DNA of 46,613 nt from Calothrix sp. CSU_2_0 (lineage in GTDB: Bacteria > Cyanobacteriota > Cyanobacteriia > Cyanobacteriales > Nostocaceae), in contig JAAUPE010000047.1 in the NCBI GenBank assembly GCA_012034595.1, forward strand, positions 1 through 46,613, in the 5' to 3' direction. A program made the position numbers and the translations under genes. This document shows positions 8,577-17,705 of this stretch, in pieces; position 1 is the first letter of the stretch, and every line of letters begins with the position of its first letter. A model generated the notes under the pieces. The model did not search any database. It was not told the origin of the DNA and worked only from the letters and a program-made list of their open reading frames with translations.

Positions 8577-8738
8577 AAGTATCGCTTAATTCGCTATGGG
8601 TCATTAATTTTTAGTTATTTATCATCAGTAATTACAAACAACAAAGATAAAAGTTGATTACTATATTGCTCAAGATTAGAAACAAATTTAAGCAAGTTGT
8701 AGTACTAGATTCACATCATCATTAATTAAGGAAAAAAA

Positions 8739-9173
8739 GTGACTGAATTAGAATTACATCCATATCTTCCTCGTCTATCTGAAGTCGCATTAAAAGAATT
8801 TACTGAATGGTGTGTGGTCGAACAAGCTACTGAAGCTGGATTTGAATTGATTGTAGATGAAAGTAGATTAGTAAACTTAGCACCAGCTTATTATATCGAA
8901 GAGCTAGTTGACCAATTTGTCAAGGCAACAAGAGAATCAATTGCAGGTGGGATGGCAATATTGGCAGCAGGGAAACAAGCTGATACACATGGTTTGAATG
9001 GAATTGCGATCGTAGTAGATTTTATCTCGCTTTATGTAAAATATTTAGTTCCCAAAGGGGAAAAAAATATGCTGCCTATAGATGAAAAATTGGCTCAAGC
9101 AGCACAAGAGCAATTTGATAAATTGAGTGAAATTGCTAATAAGTATGGCGTTGATTTAAAAGCTGATATTTAG
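8739..9173 (+). CDS. hypothetical protein (144 aa)
   Basis: Starts at GTG behind AAGGAAAAAAA. The protein is acidic, mostly helical and soluble, with a hydrophobic stretch 'GLNGIAIVVDFISLYVKYLV' that is too polar at its edges for a clear membrane segment. I do not recognise a family. Same strand as hupL and the following phosphatase. Confidence 0.6.
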   Translation: MTELELHPYLPRLSEVALKEFTEWCVVEQATEAGFELIVDESRLVNLAPAYYIEELVDQFVKATRESIAGGMAILAAGKQADTHGLNGIAIVVDFISLYVKYLVPKGEKNMLPIDEKLAQAAQEQFDKLSEIANKYGVDLKADI

Positions 9174-9331
9174 ACTCATATTGCTCATGATTGGCGAAAA
9201 TTAGGGTGTAGAGATGCTTCACCATATAGCGTCTCTATCGCTCTTTTTCCCTTTCTGCTAACTATTTATCAACCAAATCACCCATCCTCATGCTACGATT
9301 CCCAGACAACCATTGAGGAATGGGGGCAATA

Positions 9332-9991
9332 ATGGCGCTAGTGTGGTTAATTAGACATGGTGAGAGTGAAGCAAATGCGGGTTTTCCTACCGATGAACAA
9401 GTAAATATCAAGCTAACTGAGAAAGGGCATCAGCAAGGCAAGCAAGTAGCCTCATTTTTCTCACAACAACCTGCATTGATAGTTACTTCACCATTCTTGC
9501 GTACTAAACAAACTGCTCAACCAACCATCGATAGATTTCCCTCAGTTCCACTGGCAGAATGGCAAGTTGAGGAATTTAATTATTTAGCAACAGCACGACG
9601 TAAAAACACAACACTTGCTGAAAGAAAACCGATGGCTGAGGAATATTGGCAACGAAACGATCCTTTTTATGTAGATGGGGAAGGTGCAGAATCGTTTGCG
9701 GAAATGATGAGTCGTGTATCTAGTTTACAAGAACAAATTAGAGATTTACAAGATGAATTTGTAGCTATATTTACTCATGGAATGTTTATGCGAGCGTTTT
9801 TGTGGTCACTAATTTTTAATTCTGTTGAAGCTACTGCTAAAACTATGGGTGAAGTCCATGCATCATTAGATTTTTTTAATATTCCGAATGGTGCAATATT
9901 AAATTTACAAACACAGAATAAAAATATTTGGTTAGGTGGAGTAATAACCTCGCACTTGTTTGATTTAACCGCTTTGAATAACGCTGATTGA
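9332..9991 (+). CDS. histidine phosphatase family protein
   Basis: A phosphoglycerate-mutase-like phosphatase. The RHGES motif (LIRHGESEANAG) carries the phosphorylated histidine, TSPFLRTKQTA the second arginine box, and FTHGMFMRAF the second catalytic histidine. The start at ATG 9332 places RHG at the usual distance from the N-terminus; the in-frame ATG at 9320 would only add four residues. Substrate unknown. It lies 18 bp before hupW on the same strand and may be co-transcribed. Confidence 0.85.
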   Translation: MALVWLIRHGESEANAGFPTDEQVNIKLTEKGHQQGKQVASFFSQQPALIVTSPFLRTKQTAQPTIDRFPSVPLAEWQVEEFNYLATARRKNTTLAERKPMAEEYWQRNDPFYVDGEGAESFAEMMSRVSSLQEQIRDLQDEFVAIFTHGMFMRAFLWSLIFNSVEATAKTMGEVHASLDFFNIPNGAILNLQTQNKNIWLGGVITSHLFDLTALNNAD

Positions 9992-10009
9992 CAGTAAATT
10001 TAATATCCC

Positions 10010-10468
10010 ATGCTAACAATAATTGGTTGTGGCAATCTCAACCGCAGCGATGACGGAGTTGGTGTCATTGTTGCTCAACATCTCCAGCAATATCTTATAG
10101 AAAACCCCCACTCTGATGTGCGTGCTTATGACTGCGGAACATCTGGAATGGAGGTAATGTTTCAAGCACGTGGAAGCACAAAACTAATTATTATTGACGC
10201 TAGTTCGACAGCTTCCCAACCAGGTACAGTATATAAAGTTCCTGGTGAAGAATTGGAAGCTTTACCCGAACCCAGCTATAGCTTACACGATTTCCGTTGG
10301 GATCATGCGATCGCATCTGGGAGAAAAATATTTCAGCAGGATTTTCCCCAAGATGTGACGATATACCTAATCGAAGCAGCAAATTTAGGCTTTGGTTGGG
10401 ATTTAACTCCTGCTGTACAACAAGCAGCAAATTTTGTAATTGCAGAAATAATGAGTATGCTGAGTTAA
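10010..10468 (+). CDS. hupW: HupW, uptake-hydrogenase maturation protease
   Basis: A 152-residue endopeptidase of the hydrogenase-maturation family (M52). It removes the C-terminal peptide of the large subunit once nickel is inserted. The signatures are GCGNLNRSDDGVG near the start, YDCGTSG, and LHDFRWDHA, which carry the expected acidic and histidine nickel ligands. The target peptide is visible at the end of HupL in this window. The assignment to the uptake enzyme (HupW and not HoxW) rests on location near hupL. Confidence 0.9.
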   Translation: MLTIIGCGNLNRSDDGVGVIVAQHLQQYLIENPHSDVRAYDCGTSGMEVMFQARGSTKLIIIDASSTASQPGTVYKVPGEELEALPEPSYSLHDFRWDHAIASGRKIFQQDFPQDVTIYLIEAANLGFGWDLTPAVQQAANFVIAEIMSMLS

Positions 10469-10511
10469 AGACAGTTTGCAATCAAGAATACTGTAGGGGC
10501 AAACAACCGTT

Positions 10512-10627
10512 TGCCCTAATTTATATTGCATTCAATTGTTTGCCCTAATTTGTATTGCATTCAATTGTTTGCCCTAATTTGTATTGCATCCAATTGTTTG
10601 CCATAATTTGTATTGCATTCAAATGGG
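10512..10627. repeat. 29-bp tandem repeat, four copies
   Basis: TTTGCCCTAATTTGTATTG plus CATTCAATTG repeats with exact 29-bp spacing (TGCCC/TGCCA at 10512, 10541, 10570 and 10599). The copies touch each other without spacers. The array fills the gap between the convergent genes hupW and 10648-11025. Confidence 0.9.
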
Positions 10628-10647
10628 ACATGCTTATAGCTCTGTTA

Positions 10648-11025
10648 TTATGCACCTTCTTGATGTTCTCGATATACTCCGAGTTCATCGACACGCATTT
10701 CAAATGGTATTCCTTGCACTTCTGGTGGACAGATACGAATTTTTGCACTACTCACAACTTTTTTGAGCAATTTTGCCATTAGTACCATCTTCCGCAAAAC
10801 TTGCCAATTGATAATTAGATCGGGACACTCAATCACTAAAGTCAACGTACCATCAATGGTTGTAACATACCAACGACAGTCAGAAAGTAAATCTTTAATA
10901 CTGCGATCGCATGCATTATAAAAGTATTTACTTATCGAATATTCAAGTTGTTGACGCAGAATAATATCTGCTGATGTTAATTGAGATGGATGTGAATCTT
11001 CGTCGTTAAAAAAGTTCTTTGCCAT
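10648..11025 (-). CDS. hypothetical protein (125 aa)
   Basis: Soluble protein with a central 'CRWYVTTIDGTLTLVIECPDLIINWQVLRKM' segment that looks like paired strands followed by a helix, and a C-terminal 'CPPEVQGIPFEMRVDELGVYRE'. No family recognised. It converges on hupW across the 29-bp repeats. Coding character (HIP1 site, codon use) is like the neighbouring genes. Confidence 0.6.
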   Translation of the reverse strand: MAKNFFNDEDSHPSQLTSADIILRQQLEYSISKYFYNACDRSIKDLLSDCRWYVTTIDGTLTLVIECPDLIINWQVLRKMVLMAKLLKKVVSSAKIRICPPEVQGIPFEMRVDELGVYREHQEGA

Positions 11026-13311
11026 TTCCTCGTCGCTTAATCTCCTCTAATAAATTTTGAATTACACTTGCGAAAAGTATTACTTTCTATTTCCATAAAT
11101 TCTTTGCTTTATTACTATCAAATGCACCCTCTATTTTTCGGTTTGAGATAGAAATAAAGTCATCGAAACAAATCTACCGAAACATATCCAGCGAAAACCT
11201 GATGCACTCACAAATAACCAGCTTAAGTTAACTGATTTTTTTTTAAGAGCGATTCATAACCAATCCTTGGTCAACTTTGCTTGTCCAAGCCATTTTTTAA
11301 AATGCAAAATTCTTCTGGTTAGAATCGACTACTGATAAAAATTAATTATGGAAGACTGCCTTGAAACTTTTTCTAAAGAAATATCTAGTTTCAGGAAAAA
11401 AGTTAAGGTTTCTTAACTCCCTTTGGCAAACAGTCAGTATTGATTTTGCTTTATAACTATTTTGGACAAACCAATTTTGTTCAAAACAATCACTATCATC
11501 ATTTCGAGAGATATAATTCCTGAGCAGAAAAAATTGGATAAGTTGCTTTTGAGTCGCGATTAATGCTATATTAAAAACCCAATTTAGCTTTTGAACTTGA
11601 TTCTTAAACAAATAGCAGGTAAGCAAATTTATCAGCTTCAGATAGGGATGTCACACGGTCTAGACTATTCACCAAATAACCTTCATCTACTAAAAATCAA
11701 TATATCCTTCTCCTTGTTTCTAATTTATAGCTAGACCTATAATAATGGTAGCTATTAAAAAAAAAGAATCTGTTTATACTATTACTTAGTAACATAATAA
11801 TTTTGCCAACTGCATAATAAACTTTATCAAGAGCTTTTAGAGAAAAATTTGCAAAAACTATTTGAGAATGATTTTTAATTATTGTTTTATATCCGCAAAC
11901 TTCAACGTAAAACTCGAATAAATATCTCATCTGCTTTAATAAAATCATTCGTTGTGATGTAAAAAGATATTGATAAATATTTTTAAATAAAAATGTCAAA
12001 ATATATCCAATAAAAAAGTTAATCAAATTAACATAATAGCTAAAACTCAACTTGCACTGATGGATATACATAGTTACTAAGTTAAAATGCTCACTGACTT
12101 TTAGTTTGGTGGCTCTTTGTAAAACCTAGCAATAATTTTTCTTTCCGACATATTTGACTATACTGAATATTTTTATTCTTGCAAAACCAATATTCTTGAA
12201 AGTAGTTACATCACAATTATTTTGATTGTCAAGATTCATATTTGCTGCTAACTGTAATTTTGTCAAGTAATAATTGCTACTAATACAAGCCAGTCAAAAA
12301 CATCATTGCGATAAGATTATGACTTACACAAAAAACTAGTTTCTAGGCAAAACCGTTGTTTTGACGACCAGTTACTAGGAAAAAACCGGGTTTCTGGCTT
12401 CACATGCGTAAGTCATGAATATAATTTTCCAAGAATTGATACAAGTACCAGAATCAATCAATGATAAGAATCCGGTGTGAATTTTGAATAGAATTAGGTA
12501 TTGTAGGGTACTTTTTTAATAGAGTTAGTTACGCACCAAACTCTTAGAAAAGTGTACATTAATACGTATATATTCAAAAAAATAGTAATCTTATACTTGA
12601 CAAATTAATAAACACCTTCTACATTTATTTTTCTTAGAACTACATCACCATTTTCAACTAGCTTATTTAAATTTAGGTTATCAAAAACATTACTTATCAA
12701 TTATTTTTTGGCAGTCAAACTTAACTTATTCGTAACTTACTCCATAAAGCACGTGAGAAATCTTGCTTCTTAGATAAACCTATTTTACCTATTAAAAAAT
12801 AATCCCATATTCGTCAATTAAAGCTTTTGCAACAAATCTGAAAATTTTATAAAAAGTTATTAAATATTATTTATGCTAGATACTTGTAATAGTAGGATAA
12901 GAGCTAAGTAATCACTATATAATTGTGGTATATTCTCATTTTTAGTTCGTAATCAGAGAAAAATTAAACTGTTATTGCATAGCTTACTACTCAAAGAAAG
13001 TCTACCCGCAGTGTCAAGGAACGATATTTCCGTCATTGCGATCGCAATGAAAAAATCAAATCTGCAAAAAAGTAGTATGCTCTGTATGCTCTCATAAAAT
13101 CATGACACAGGTTATGTAGCTGCTTATTCGCTCCGCAAATATTTATCTTGTAATCTCTTGTTCTTTAAGTACTTTATAATAACCAGCCTCATATTTTAAT
13201 GTCAAGAATTACTAATTAATCATGAACAAAAGTTGAAGAAAACAATCAATGTAATTAGCTATTGATAAAATTAGTAAGTAAAAATTACTAGTAAATCGGA
13301 AAATCTAGGAT
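11026..13311. other. 2.3-kb stretch without convincing genes
   Basis: Very AT-rich, with frequent stops in all frames. It holds one MITE-like unit (12319-12416) and two weak minus-strand frames (11342-11626 and 11697-12071) whose translations are low-complexity Phe/Tyr/Ile/Lys and lack ribosome sites. I see no RNA gene. Confidence 0.6.
12319..12416. mobile_element. 98-bp MITE-like unit
   Basis: The terminal inverted repeats ATGACTTACAC (12319-12329) and GCGTAAGTCAT (12406-12416) match at 10 of 11 positions. The inside contains two 'ACTAG..AAAACCG'-type segments. Small units with ATGACTTACGC ends are common between genes in heterocystous cyanobacteria, to my knowledge. Confidence 0.65.
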
Positions 13312-13520
13312 ATGAAAATTAGCGCACGCAACACAATCAAAGCAACTGTCAAAAAATTATACCAGGAGTGGTTAATACTGAAGTAACCCTCGAAATTGCT
13401 CCTGGTGTGGAAGTTACCTCGGTGATTACGAAATCTTCTGCTGAGAAACTACAACTGTCACTAAATAAAGAGGCATATATAGTGATTAAAGCAACAGATG
13501 TCATGGTTGCTGTTGAATGA
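13312..13520 (+). pseudogene. mop: molbindin (Mop-domain) gene with a one-base frameshift
   Basis: ATG 13312 reads MKISARNTIKATVKK, then slips. In the next frame it continues IPGVVNTEVTLEIAPGVEV, TSVITKSSAEKLQLSLN and KEAYIVIKATDVMVAVE to TGA 13518-13520. Joined, this is a complete single Mop domain of about 69 residues, a molybdate-binding storage or homeostasis protein, sensible beside a Mo-nitrogenase cluster. The slip lies at a run of six A (13351-13356) where seven would restore the frame, so a homopolymer error is possible. Confidence 0.85.
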
Positions 13521-13785
13521 AATTTGTAACTAGAGGGTTTTGATATTTAGCTTGAAGTATTCATAACAAGATTAGAAAGTTTGATAAAAGTAAGCTTTAG
13601 CTTAAATGGTGTGTTAGTGTTTATAACGCACCATCAAACTACCTATGTTGTAAACACAAATGTGGGCTAAATCAACAATAAAATTCTAAGTCGAAATACA
13701 TAAAAAAGTCATAACTGAATCGTAGTTATGACTTGAATATAAACCAACTCGAAAAATATAAAAATCAGAGAATCATACCAATCAT

Positions 13786-14085
13786 TTATGCCAAGTAAGG
13801 TTCTTGATGAGTTTTGATTGTACAATTAGAACGAGGATACGTAACACAAAGTAATGCGAAACCTTTAGACATTTGTTCATCATCCAAAAAGTTTTGATCT
13901 GATTGATCGATTTCACCTTCAACTACCTTGCCAACACAGCTAGAGCAAGAACCCGCATGGCAAGAAAAAGGTAATTCAATACCAGCTTCTTCAGCACCAT
14001 CTAAAATAGTGGTATCTTCGTCAATTTCAACAACGGTATCAAGTTCTTCTTTTTTGTTGATTAATCTAACTTGATAAGCAGCCAT
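13786..14085 (-). CDS. fdxH: heterocyst [2Fe-2S] ferredoxin FdxH
   Basis: Plant-type ferredoxin of 99 residues, the electron donor to nitrogenase reductase in heterocysts. Cluster ligands are in [13 protein letters not shown] and the distant cysteine in ALLCVTYP. The whole length is very close to my memory of Anabaena FdxH, including the ending [11 protein letters not shown], so FdxH and not a vegetative PetF. AAGGAGAACAAAAAAATG-type ribosome site upstream. Last gene of the nif/hes series; hesB lies 243 bp upstream. Confidence 0.95.
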   Translation of the reverse strand: MAAYQVRLINKKEELDTVVEIDEDTTILDGAEEAGIELPFSCHAGSCSSCVGKVVEGEIDQSDQNFLDDEQMSKGFALLCVTYPRSNCTIKTHQEPYLA

Positions 14086-14250
14086 TTTTTTGTTCTCCTC
14101 AAAGTAAAGAAATAAAATTCGACATTATCATTCGTAACAAGTTATTACTTGTTTAAATCGAGATTTTTATCAAGTTTAAACAAGCAGATTTATCAGGTGT
14201 TTAGACTACAATTACAAAGATAGATTATTGAGATTTTAAATATTAAATAT

Positions 14251-14279
14251 TAAAATCTAAAATCTAAAATCTAAAATCC
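14251..14279. repeat. AAATCTA heptanucleotide array
   Basis: About four tandem copies of TAAAATC, an STRR-type repeat between hesB and fdxH. Confidence 0.75.
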
Positions 14280-14328
14280 ATAATTGGTCTTAATTGCAAC
14301 AGCTAATAACGGCTGAATATAGAGTTTG

Positions 14329-14709
14329 TTATTGGCAAGGTGTTGCCTTAGGAGTACAATCGCCAGCACTGAAAGACTTACCGCAACTGCAAGTATTTGT
14401 AGCGTTTGGGTTAATAAACTTAAAGCCGCTTTCTATCACACCTTCAACGAAATCGATCACCATTCCTTCCAATAAAGGAGCGCTTTTAGCATCGATATAA
14501 ATCACTACCTTACCTTGTTCAATCACAACATCATCAGGTTTAGGTGAAGAAGTAATTTCCATACCATATTCATAGCCATTACAACCACCATCTGTAGCCG
14601 AAACGCGAATGCCTTTAGTTGGCTTTAGCTGATTAGAATTTGGTGCAGAATCAAGCAGGAATGATTGTAGACGGGATTCCGCTTTTTCTGTCAACGTAAT
14701 AGTCATCAA
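14329..14709 (-). CDS. hesB: HesB, IscA-type iron-sulfur assembly protein
   Basis: A-type carrier of 126 residues. The three conserved cysteines are visible in GGCNGYEYG and the C-terminal TCSCGKSF. An insertion of about nine residues after the first helix and a short cysteine-containing tail are as in nif-cluster HesB. It probably supplies clusters to nitrogenase proteins. The spacer to the next gene upstream (14710-14840) contains AGTTATTAGTTA-type short repeats. Confidence 0.92.
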   Translation of the reverse strand: MMTITLTEKAESRLQSFLLDSAPNSNQLKPTKGIRVSATDGGCNGYEYGMEITSSPKPDDVVIEQGKVVIYIDAKSAPLLEGMVIDFVEGVIESGFKFINPNATNTCSCGKSFSAGDCTPKATPCQ

Positions 14710-14840
14710 TCCTCCTATGAATTGGTAGTTATTAGTTAAGAGTTATTAGTTAGAAGATATCAGTCATTTGTGATTTATTCTTAATCTAGTTATTGAGGAG
14801 ACTAGTATTTAATGACCTGTCAACTATTAACAATAAACTA

Positions 14841-15044
14841 TTAACTATTAACTTTTTTGTTTATGGTAATGATGAAAGCGATCGCAACTAGTGTTTCAAC
14901 TGGAAAAGGAGAAGAAATGAAACTTAAACCTACCCAGAACATAGCCATTAAACTAGCTGCTAGCTGGACAATTTCCAGATGAACCTTATACACCACAACA
15001 ACACAAACAATTGCGAGTGTTAGAGCAATCAACGAGTCCTGCAT
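14841..15044 (-). CDS. small membrane protein in the hes operon (67 aa)
   Basis: Two hydrophobic segments (about 5-22 and 25-42) and a third weaker one; no motif. It begins six bases after the hesA stop codon, which suggests translation with hesA. Function unknown. Being short, it is supported mainly by the tight spacing and membrane profile. Confidence 0.6.
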   Translation of the reverse strand: MQDSLIALTLAIVCVVVVYKVHLEIVQLAASLMAMFWVGLSFISSPFPVETLVAIAFIITINKKVNS

Positions 15045-15050
15045 GTATAC

Positions 15051-15848
15051 TTACTTGCAATTGCTAGTAGTTTCTACCGAATTAGAACCCGAATAGCGCC
15101 ATGGTGCATTATTGCCGCATACCGGACATTCGCGATCGCGATAAGAACGACGTTTGGCAAACTCCATCCGATGCAAGTCAATTGTCAGCAACTGTGACAG
15201 CAAAGGCTGGCTAAACCCAGTAATCAACTTCACCGCTTCCAGAGCAGTCAAACAAGCTAGCATTCCAGAGACAGCACCAAGAACCGAGAAAGCACGTCTA
15301 TCCCAAACAGGTTTTTCAGGAAATAGACAGGACAGACAAGGAGTGACACCGGGAATAATCGTAGTCAGATAAGCTTCCATCCCATCCATAGCTGCTTCCA
15401 CCATCGGTTTGCGCCATCTCACGCAAGCATCATTGAGCAAATCGCGTTCGGTGAAATTGTGGGCACAATCCAACGCCATATCAGCCGATTGCACTAACGA
15501 ATCTACATTCTCTGGGTTGATGTAGTCAAAGACAGTTTCAATTTCCACGTCAGGATTGATACCCTGTAGTGTTTCTTTTGCTTTGAATACCCTTGGCTTA
15601 CCAACCCAATCATCCGCCATTAAAATCTGACGGTTCATATCATCAAGTCGTAAGTCACCACCCCGAACGAGAATCAGTCGCCCAACGCCCGCAACTGCCA
15701 GGTAAAGCGCTGCTGTGCCACCCAATCCTCCCACACCTGTAACCAGCACTGTCGCTGACTTTAGACGCTTCTGTGCCAATTCGCCAAAGTTAGGGAGCAT
15801 CATTTGGCGGCGATAACGTTCCAATTCGGTAGGCGTTAGGTCAATCAC
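15051..15848 (-). CDS. hesA: HesA, ThiF/MoeB-family protein
   Basis: E1-like adenylating protein of 265 residues found in nif clusters. The nucleotide-binding loop GVGGLGG lies near residue 40, a central PCLSCLFPEKP holds the active-site cysteine region, and ECPVCG near the end completes the zinc site. Its exact role in nitrogenase assembly is not settled; it is thought to act in sulfur or metal-cluster supply. It lies 10 bp after nifW. Confidence 0.92.
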   Translation of the reverse strand: MIDLTPTELERYRRQMMLPNFGELAQKRLKSATVLVTGVGGLGGTAALYLAVAGVGRLILVRGGDLRLDDMNRQILMADDWVGKPRVFKAKETLQGINPDVEIETVFDYINPENVDSLVQSADMALDCAHNFTERDLLNDACVRWRKPMVEAAMDGMEAYLTTIIPGVTPCLSCLFPEKPVWDRRAFSVLGAVSGMLACLTALEAVKLITGFSQPLLSQLLTIDLHRMEFAKRRSYRDRECPVCGNNAPWRYSGSNSVETTSNCK

Positions 15849-15858
15849 TTTGTACCTC

Positions 15859-16176
15859 CTAATCAGACGTGATTTCTGTCAGCGTGACTACATTTTTAGC
15901 CTTCTGGTTAAACACTTTGAAAAGCTTTTGTTCTTGAGGTGTTGAGTCCAGAAAAACTTGATAAGCTTCTTCCAAAGCTGCAGAATAAAGGCTGAGTTTG
16001 TCAGCAAAACTCAAGCTGGGATTTTGTTTATCTATTTCTTTAATATTTAAAGAAAACTTCTTTAAAATATGTAGACGATTAACATTTACAACATTTACAT
16101 CATAAGGAAGCTCAAAAAATTTAAAATATTCCTCTGCATCGACAATTTGTTTAAAAGTTTCAAAATCTGCATTCAT
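15859..16176 (-). CDS. nifW: NifW, nitrogenase stabilising protein
   Basis: A 105-residue protein with the NifW pattern (DAEEYFKFFELPYD near the start, VNVNRLHILKKF in the middle, and VFNQKAKNVV near the end). It associates with MoFe protein and protects or matures it. Its start overlaps the stop of the preceding DUF683 gene by four bases, so the two are translationally coupled. Confidence 0.93.
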   Translation of the reverse strand: MNADFETFKQIVDAEEYFKFFELPYDVNVVNVNRLHILKKFSLNIKEIDKQNPSLSFADKLSLYSAALEEAYQVFLDSTPQEQKLFKVFNQKAKNVVTLTEITSD

Positions 16177-16391
16177 TTTTCTTTCTCCATTCTTTTTAAG
16201 TCTTGCTTCATTTCATCTAACTTACGAAAAATTTCATAAGTTTCCGCAGCAACATCCATTAATGTTTGGTAATCAGTTGGCAAACCTTCAGCAAGGTCAT
16301 GTAAATCCATCTTCATTTGACCAGCTTTACTATTCAGACGCTTAATTTGCATCTTTAAATCCTCGATAGCAGTCTCACTCATTTGAGCCAT
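16173..16391 (-). CDS. CCE_0567/DUF683-type small nif-cluster protein
   Basis: 72 residues forming two predicted helices (SETAIEDLKMQIKRLN, and YEIFRKLDEMKQDLKRMEK) with no cysteine. The short coiled-coil pattern and position between nifX-type genes and nifW match the DUF683 family found in nif clusters. Metal binding has been reported for a homologue; not testable here. Confidence 0.85.
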   Translation of the reverse strand: MAQMSETAIEDLKMQIKRLNSKAGQMKMDLHDLAEGLPTDYQTLMDVAAETYEIFRKLDEMKQDLKRMEKEK

Positions 16392-16567
16392 AAGCCATCC
16401 TATTAATAATAGTTATTAGTTAAAAGTTATGAGTTATGAGTTAATAGCTAGAATTAATATTGATAGATTATAAATTAGGATGCATAAACAAGCAAAGTTT
16501 GAGTATTCTGAAGATTAGGTATCAATTAAAGGTTATCAGAAAAACTAACCACAAAAGGTTCCTACCT

Positions 16568-16661
16568 CTTAACTCCTAACTCCTAACTCCTACCTCCTAT
16601 CTCCTAACTCCTAACTCCTAACTCCTAACTCCTACCTCCTACCTCCTACCTCCTACCTCTT
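16568..16661. repeat. STRR heptanucleotide array (AACTCCT/ACCTCCT)
   Basis: About thirteen tandem 7-mers, mixing AACTCCT and ACCTCCT, directly behind the DUF269 gene. This is the classic short tandemly repeated repetitive sequence of heterocystous cyanobacteria. A shorter run of the same unit lies at 17686-17705. Genes on both sides stay intact. Confidence 0.9.
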
Positions 16662-17138
16662 CTATAGATTTCCAACTTCCGGAAATCGCCTTGCTAAATC
16701 TGTTGCTTTAGCAATTAATTTTTCACCTTCTTCCGCAACCTTTTCTAGTGAATCATACCCGAAACGATGGGCATCACGTATAGTTTTGCGAACCAATAAT
16801 AGATTACCCGCAAATACTAAAATCCAGCCAAAACCTTCATGATTTAAATCGACAACAACCTGCGATAATAATCCTGTTTCTTTTTCAATGCAAGCAGCAG
16901 TAGCACGATAAAAAGCCATAATTCTGCTAACCGTCATCGGATCAACATCACCATCGACAGGAATTTCACGTTTCTTCTGCCTGTTGATTACATAAGGTTT
17001 CAGAAGTAACTCATCCGACCAACTTCGATAAACACCATATACATCTTGCCCGCGAATTTGTTGTGCGATCGCTTTCAAAAAAGGCGATTTATCAACATCA
17101 AACGAAGGATTCGGTTTGACACTATTTGTATCGCTCAT
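16662..17138 (-). CDS. NifX-associated protein, DUF269 family
   Basis: 158 residues with the family's landmarks 'DVYGVYRSWSDELLLKPYV' and 'GFGWILVFAGNLLLVRKTIRDAHRFGY'. Found next to nifX in most diazotrophs; function poorly known, probably FeMo-cofactor handling. The start overlaps the nifX stop by four bases (ATGA type), so expression is coupled. Confidence 0.92.
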   Translation of the reverse strand: MSDTNSVKPNPSFDVDKSPFLKAIAQQIRGQDVYGVYRSWSDELLLKPYVINRQKKREIPVDGDVDPMTVSRIMAFYRATAACIEKETGLLSQVVVDLNHEGFGWILVFAGNLLLVRKTIRDAHRFGYDSLEKVAEEGEKLIAKATDLARRFPEVGNL

Positions 17139-17557
17139 ACAGTTGCTTCTTCCTCCAAATCTTCTTCAAAACTTTTGACTTTTGGTTGTTGTAATGCTTT
17201 ACGCAGCCAAGGTGGTGGATTGCCCTTTAGAGTCTGTACCAACTTATTTAAAACATCAGCAATTTCATCATCGTCAGACTTTGCTTTAACAGGAGTTACA
17301 CCTTTTTTAATTAATTTTGCCGCAGCAGTTCCACCAATAGCAGAAACATAAACTATTGTGCAATCATACAGAGCTTCAAGCTTAGGAGTAACCTTATCTT
17401 CATTACCGTCTTGCTTCAAGTCTCCCTCAAAAGTTAGTGTTTCAATAAACTCATATCCTTTATCAGTAATTTCATATACATCAATTTCCTTTGCCCACCC
17501 AAAATGAGCATTTATATGTACTCTGTCACTAGTAGTAAAAGCAATTTTCATCAACAT
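17135..17557 (-). CDS. nifX: NifX, FeMo-cofactor precursor carrier
   Basis: 140 residues of the dinitrogenase iron-molybdenum cofactor-binding family: KIAFTTSDRVHINAHFGWA at the N-terminus, then VYVSAIGGTAAAKLIKKGV. NifX shuttles NifB-co and cofactor intermediates to NifEN. The first ATG adds two residues (ML) before MKIAF; either start is possible. It follows nifN after about 150 bp of repeat-rich spacer. Confidence 0.93.
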   Translation of the reverse strand: MLMKIAFTTSDRVHINAHFGWAKEIDVYEITDKGYEFIETLTFEGDLKQDGNEDKVTPKLEALYDCTIVYVSAIGGTAAAKLIKKGVTPVKAKSDDDEIADVLNKLVQTLKGNPPPWLRKALQQPKVKSFEEDLEEEATV

Positions 17558-17705
17558 AATCCTTAATTAATGTTTATGATTTATGAATTCCGAATTCTGA
17601 ATTCTGAGTTATGAATTGTGAGTTAAATAAAAAATTGTTAAACTAATAATTAGGCTTTGGCTTGCAATCAACAATTATTAGTTATTAACTCCTAACTCCT
17701 AACTT

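Noticed and set aside
10512-10627. Possible CRISPR array
   Set aside because: Repeats are directly adjacent with no spacers, only four units, and no cas genes nearby; a plain tandem repeat.
11342-12071. Two minus-strand open frames (94 and 124 aa)
   Set aside because: Translations are low-complexity Phe/Tyr/Ile/Lys, have no ribosome sites and lie in very AT-rich DNA.
16568-16661. Possible CRISPR or binding-site array in the nif cluster
   Set aside because: A 7-mer STRR family known from heterocystous cyanobacteria explains it.
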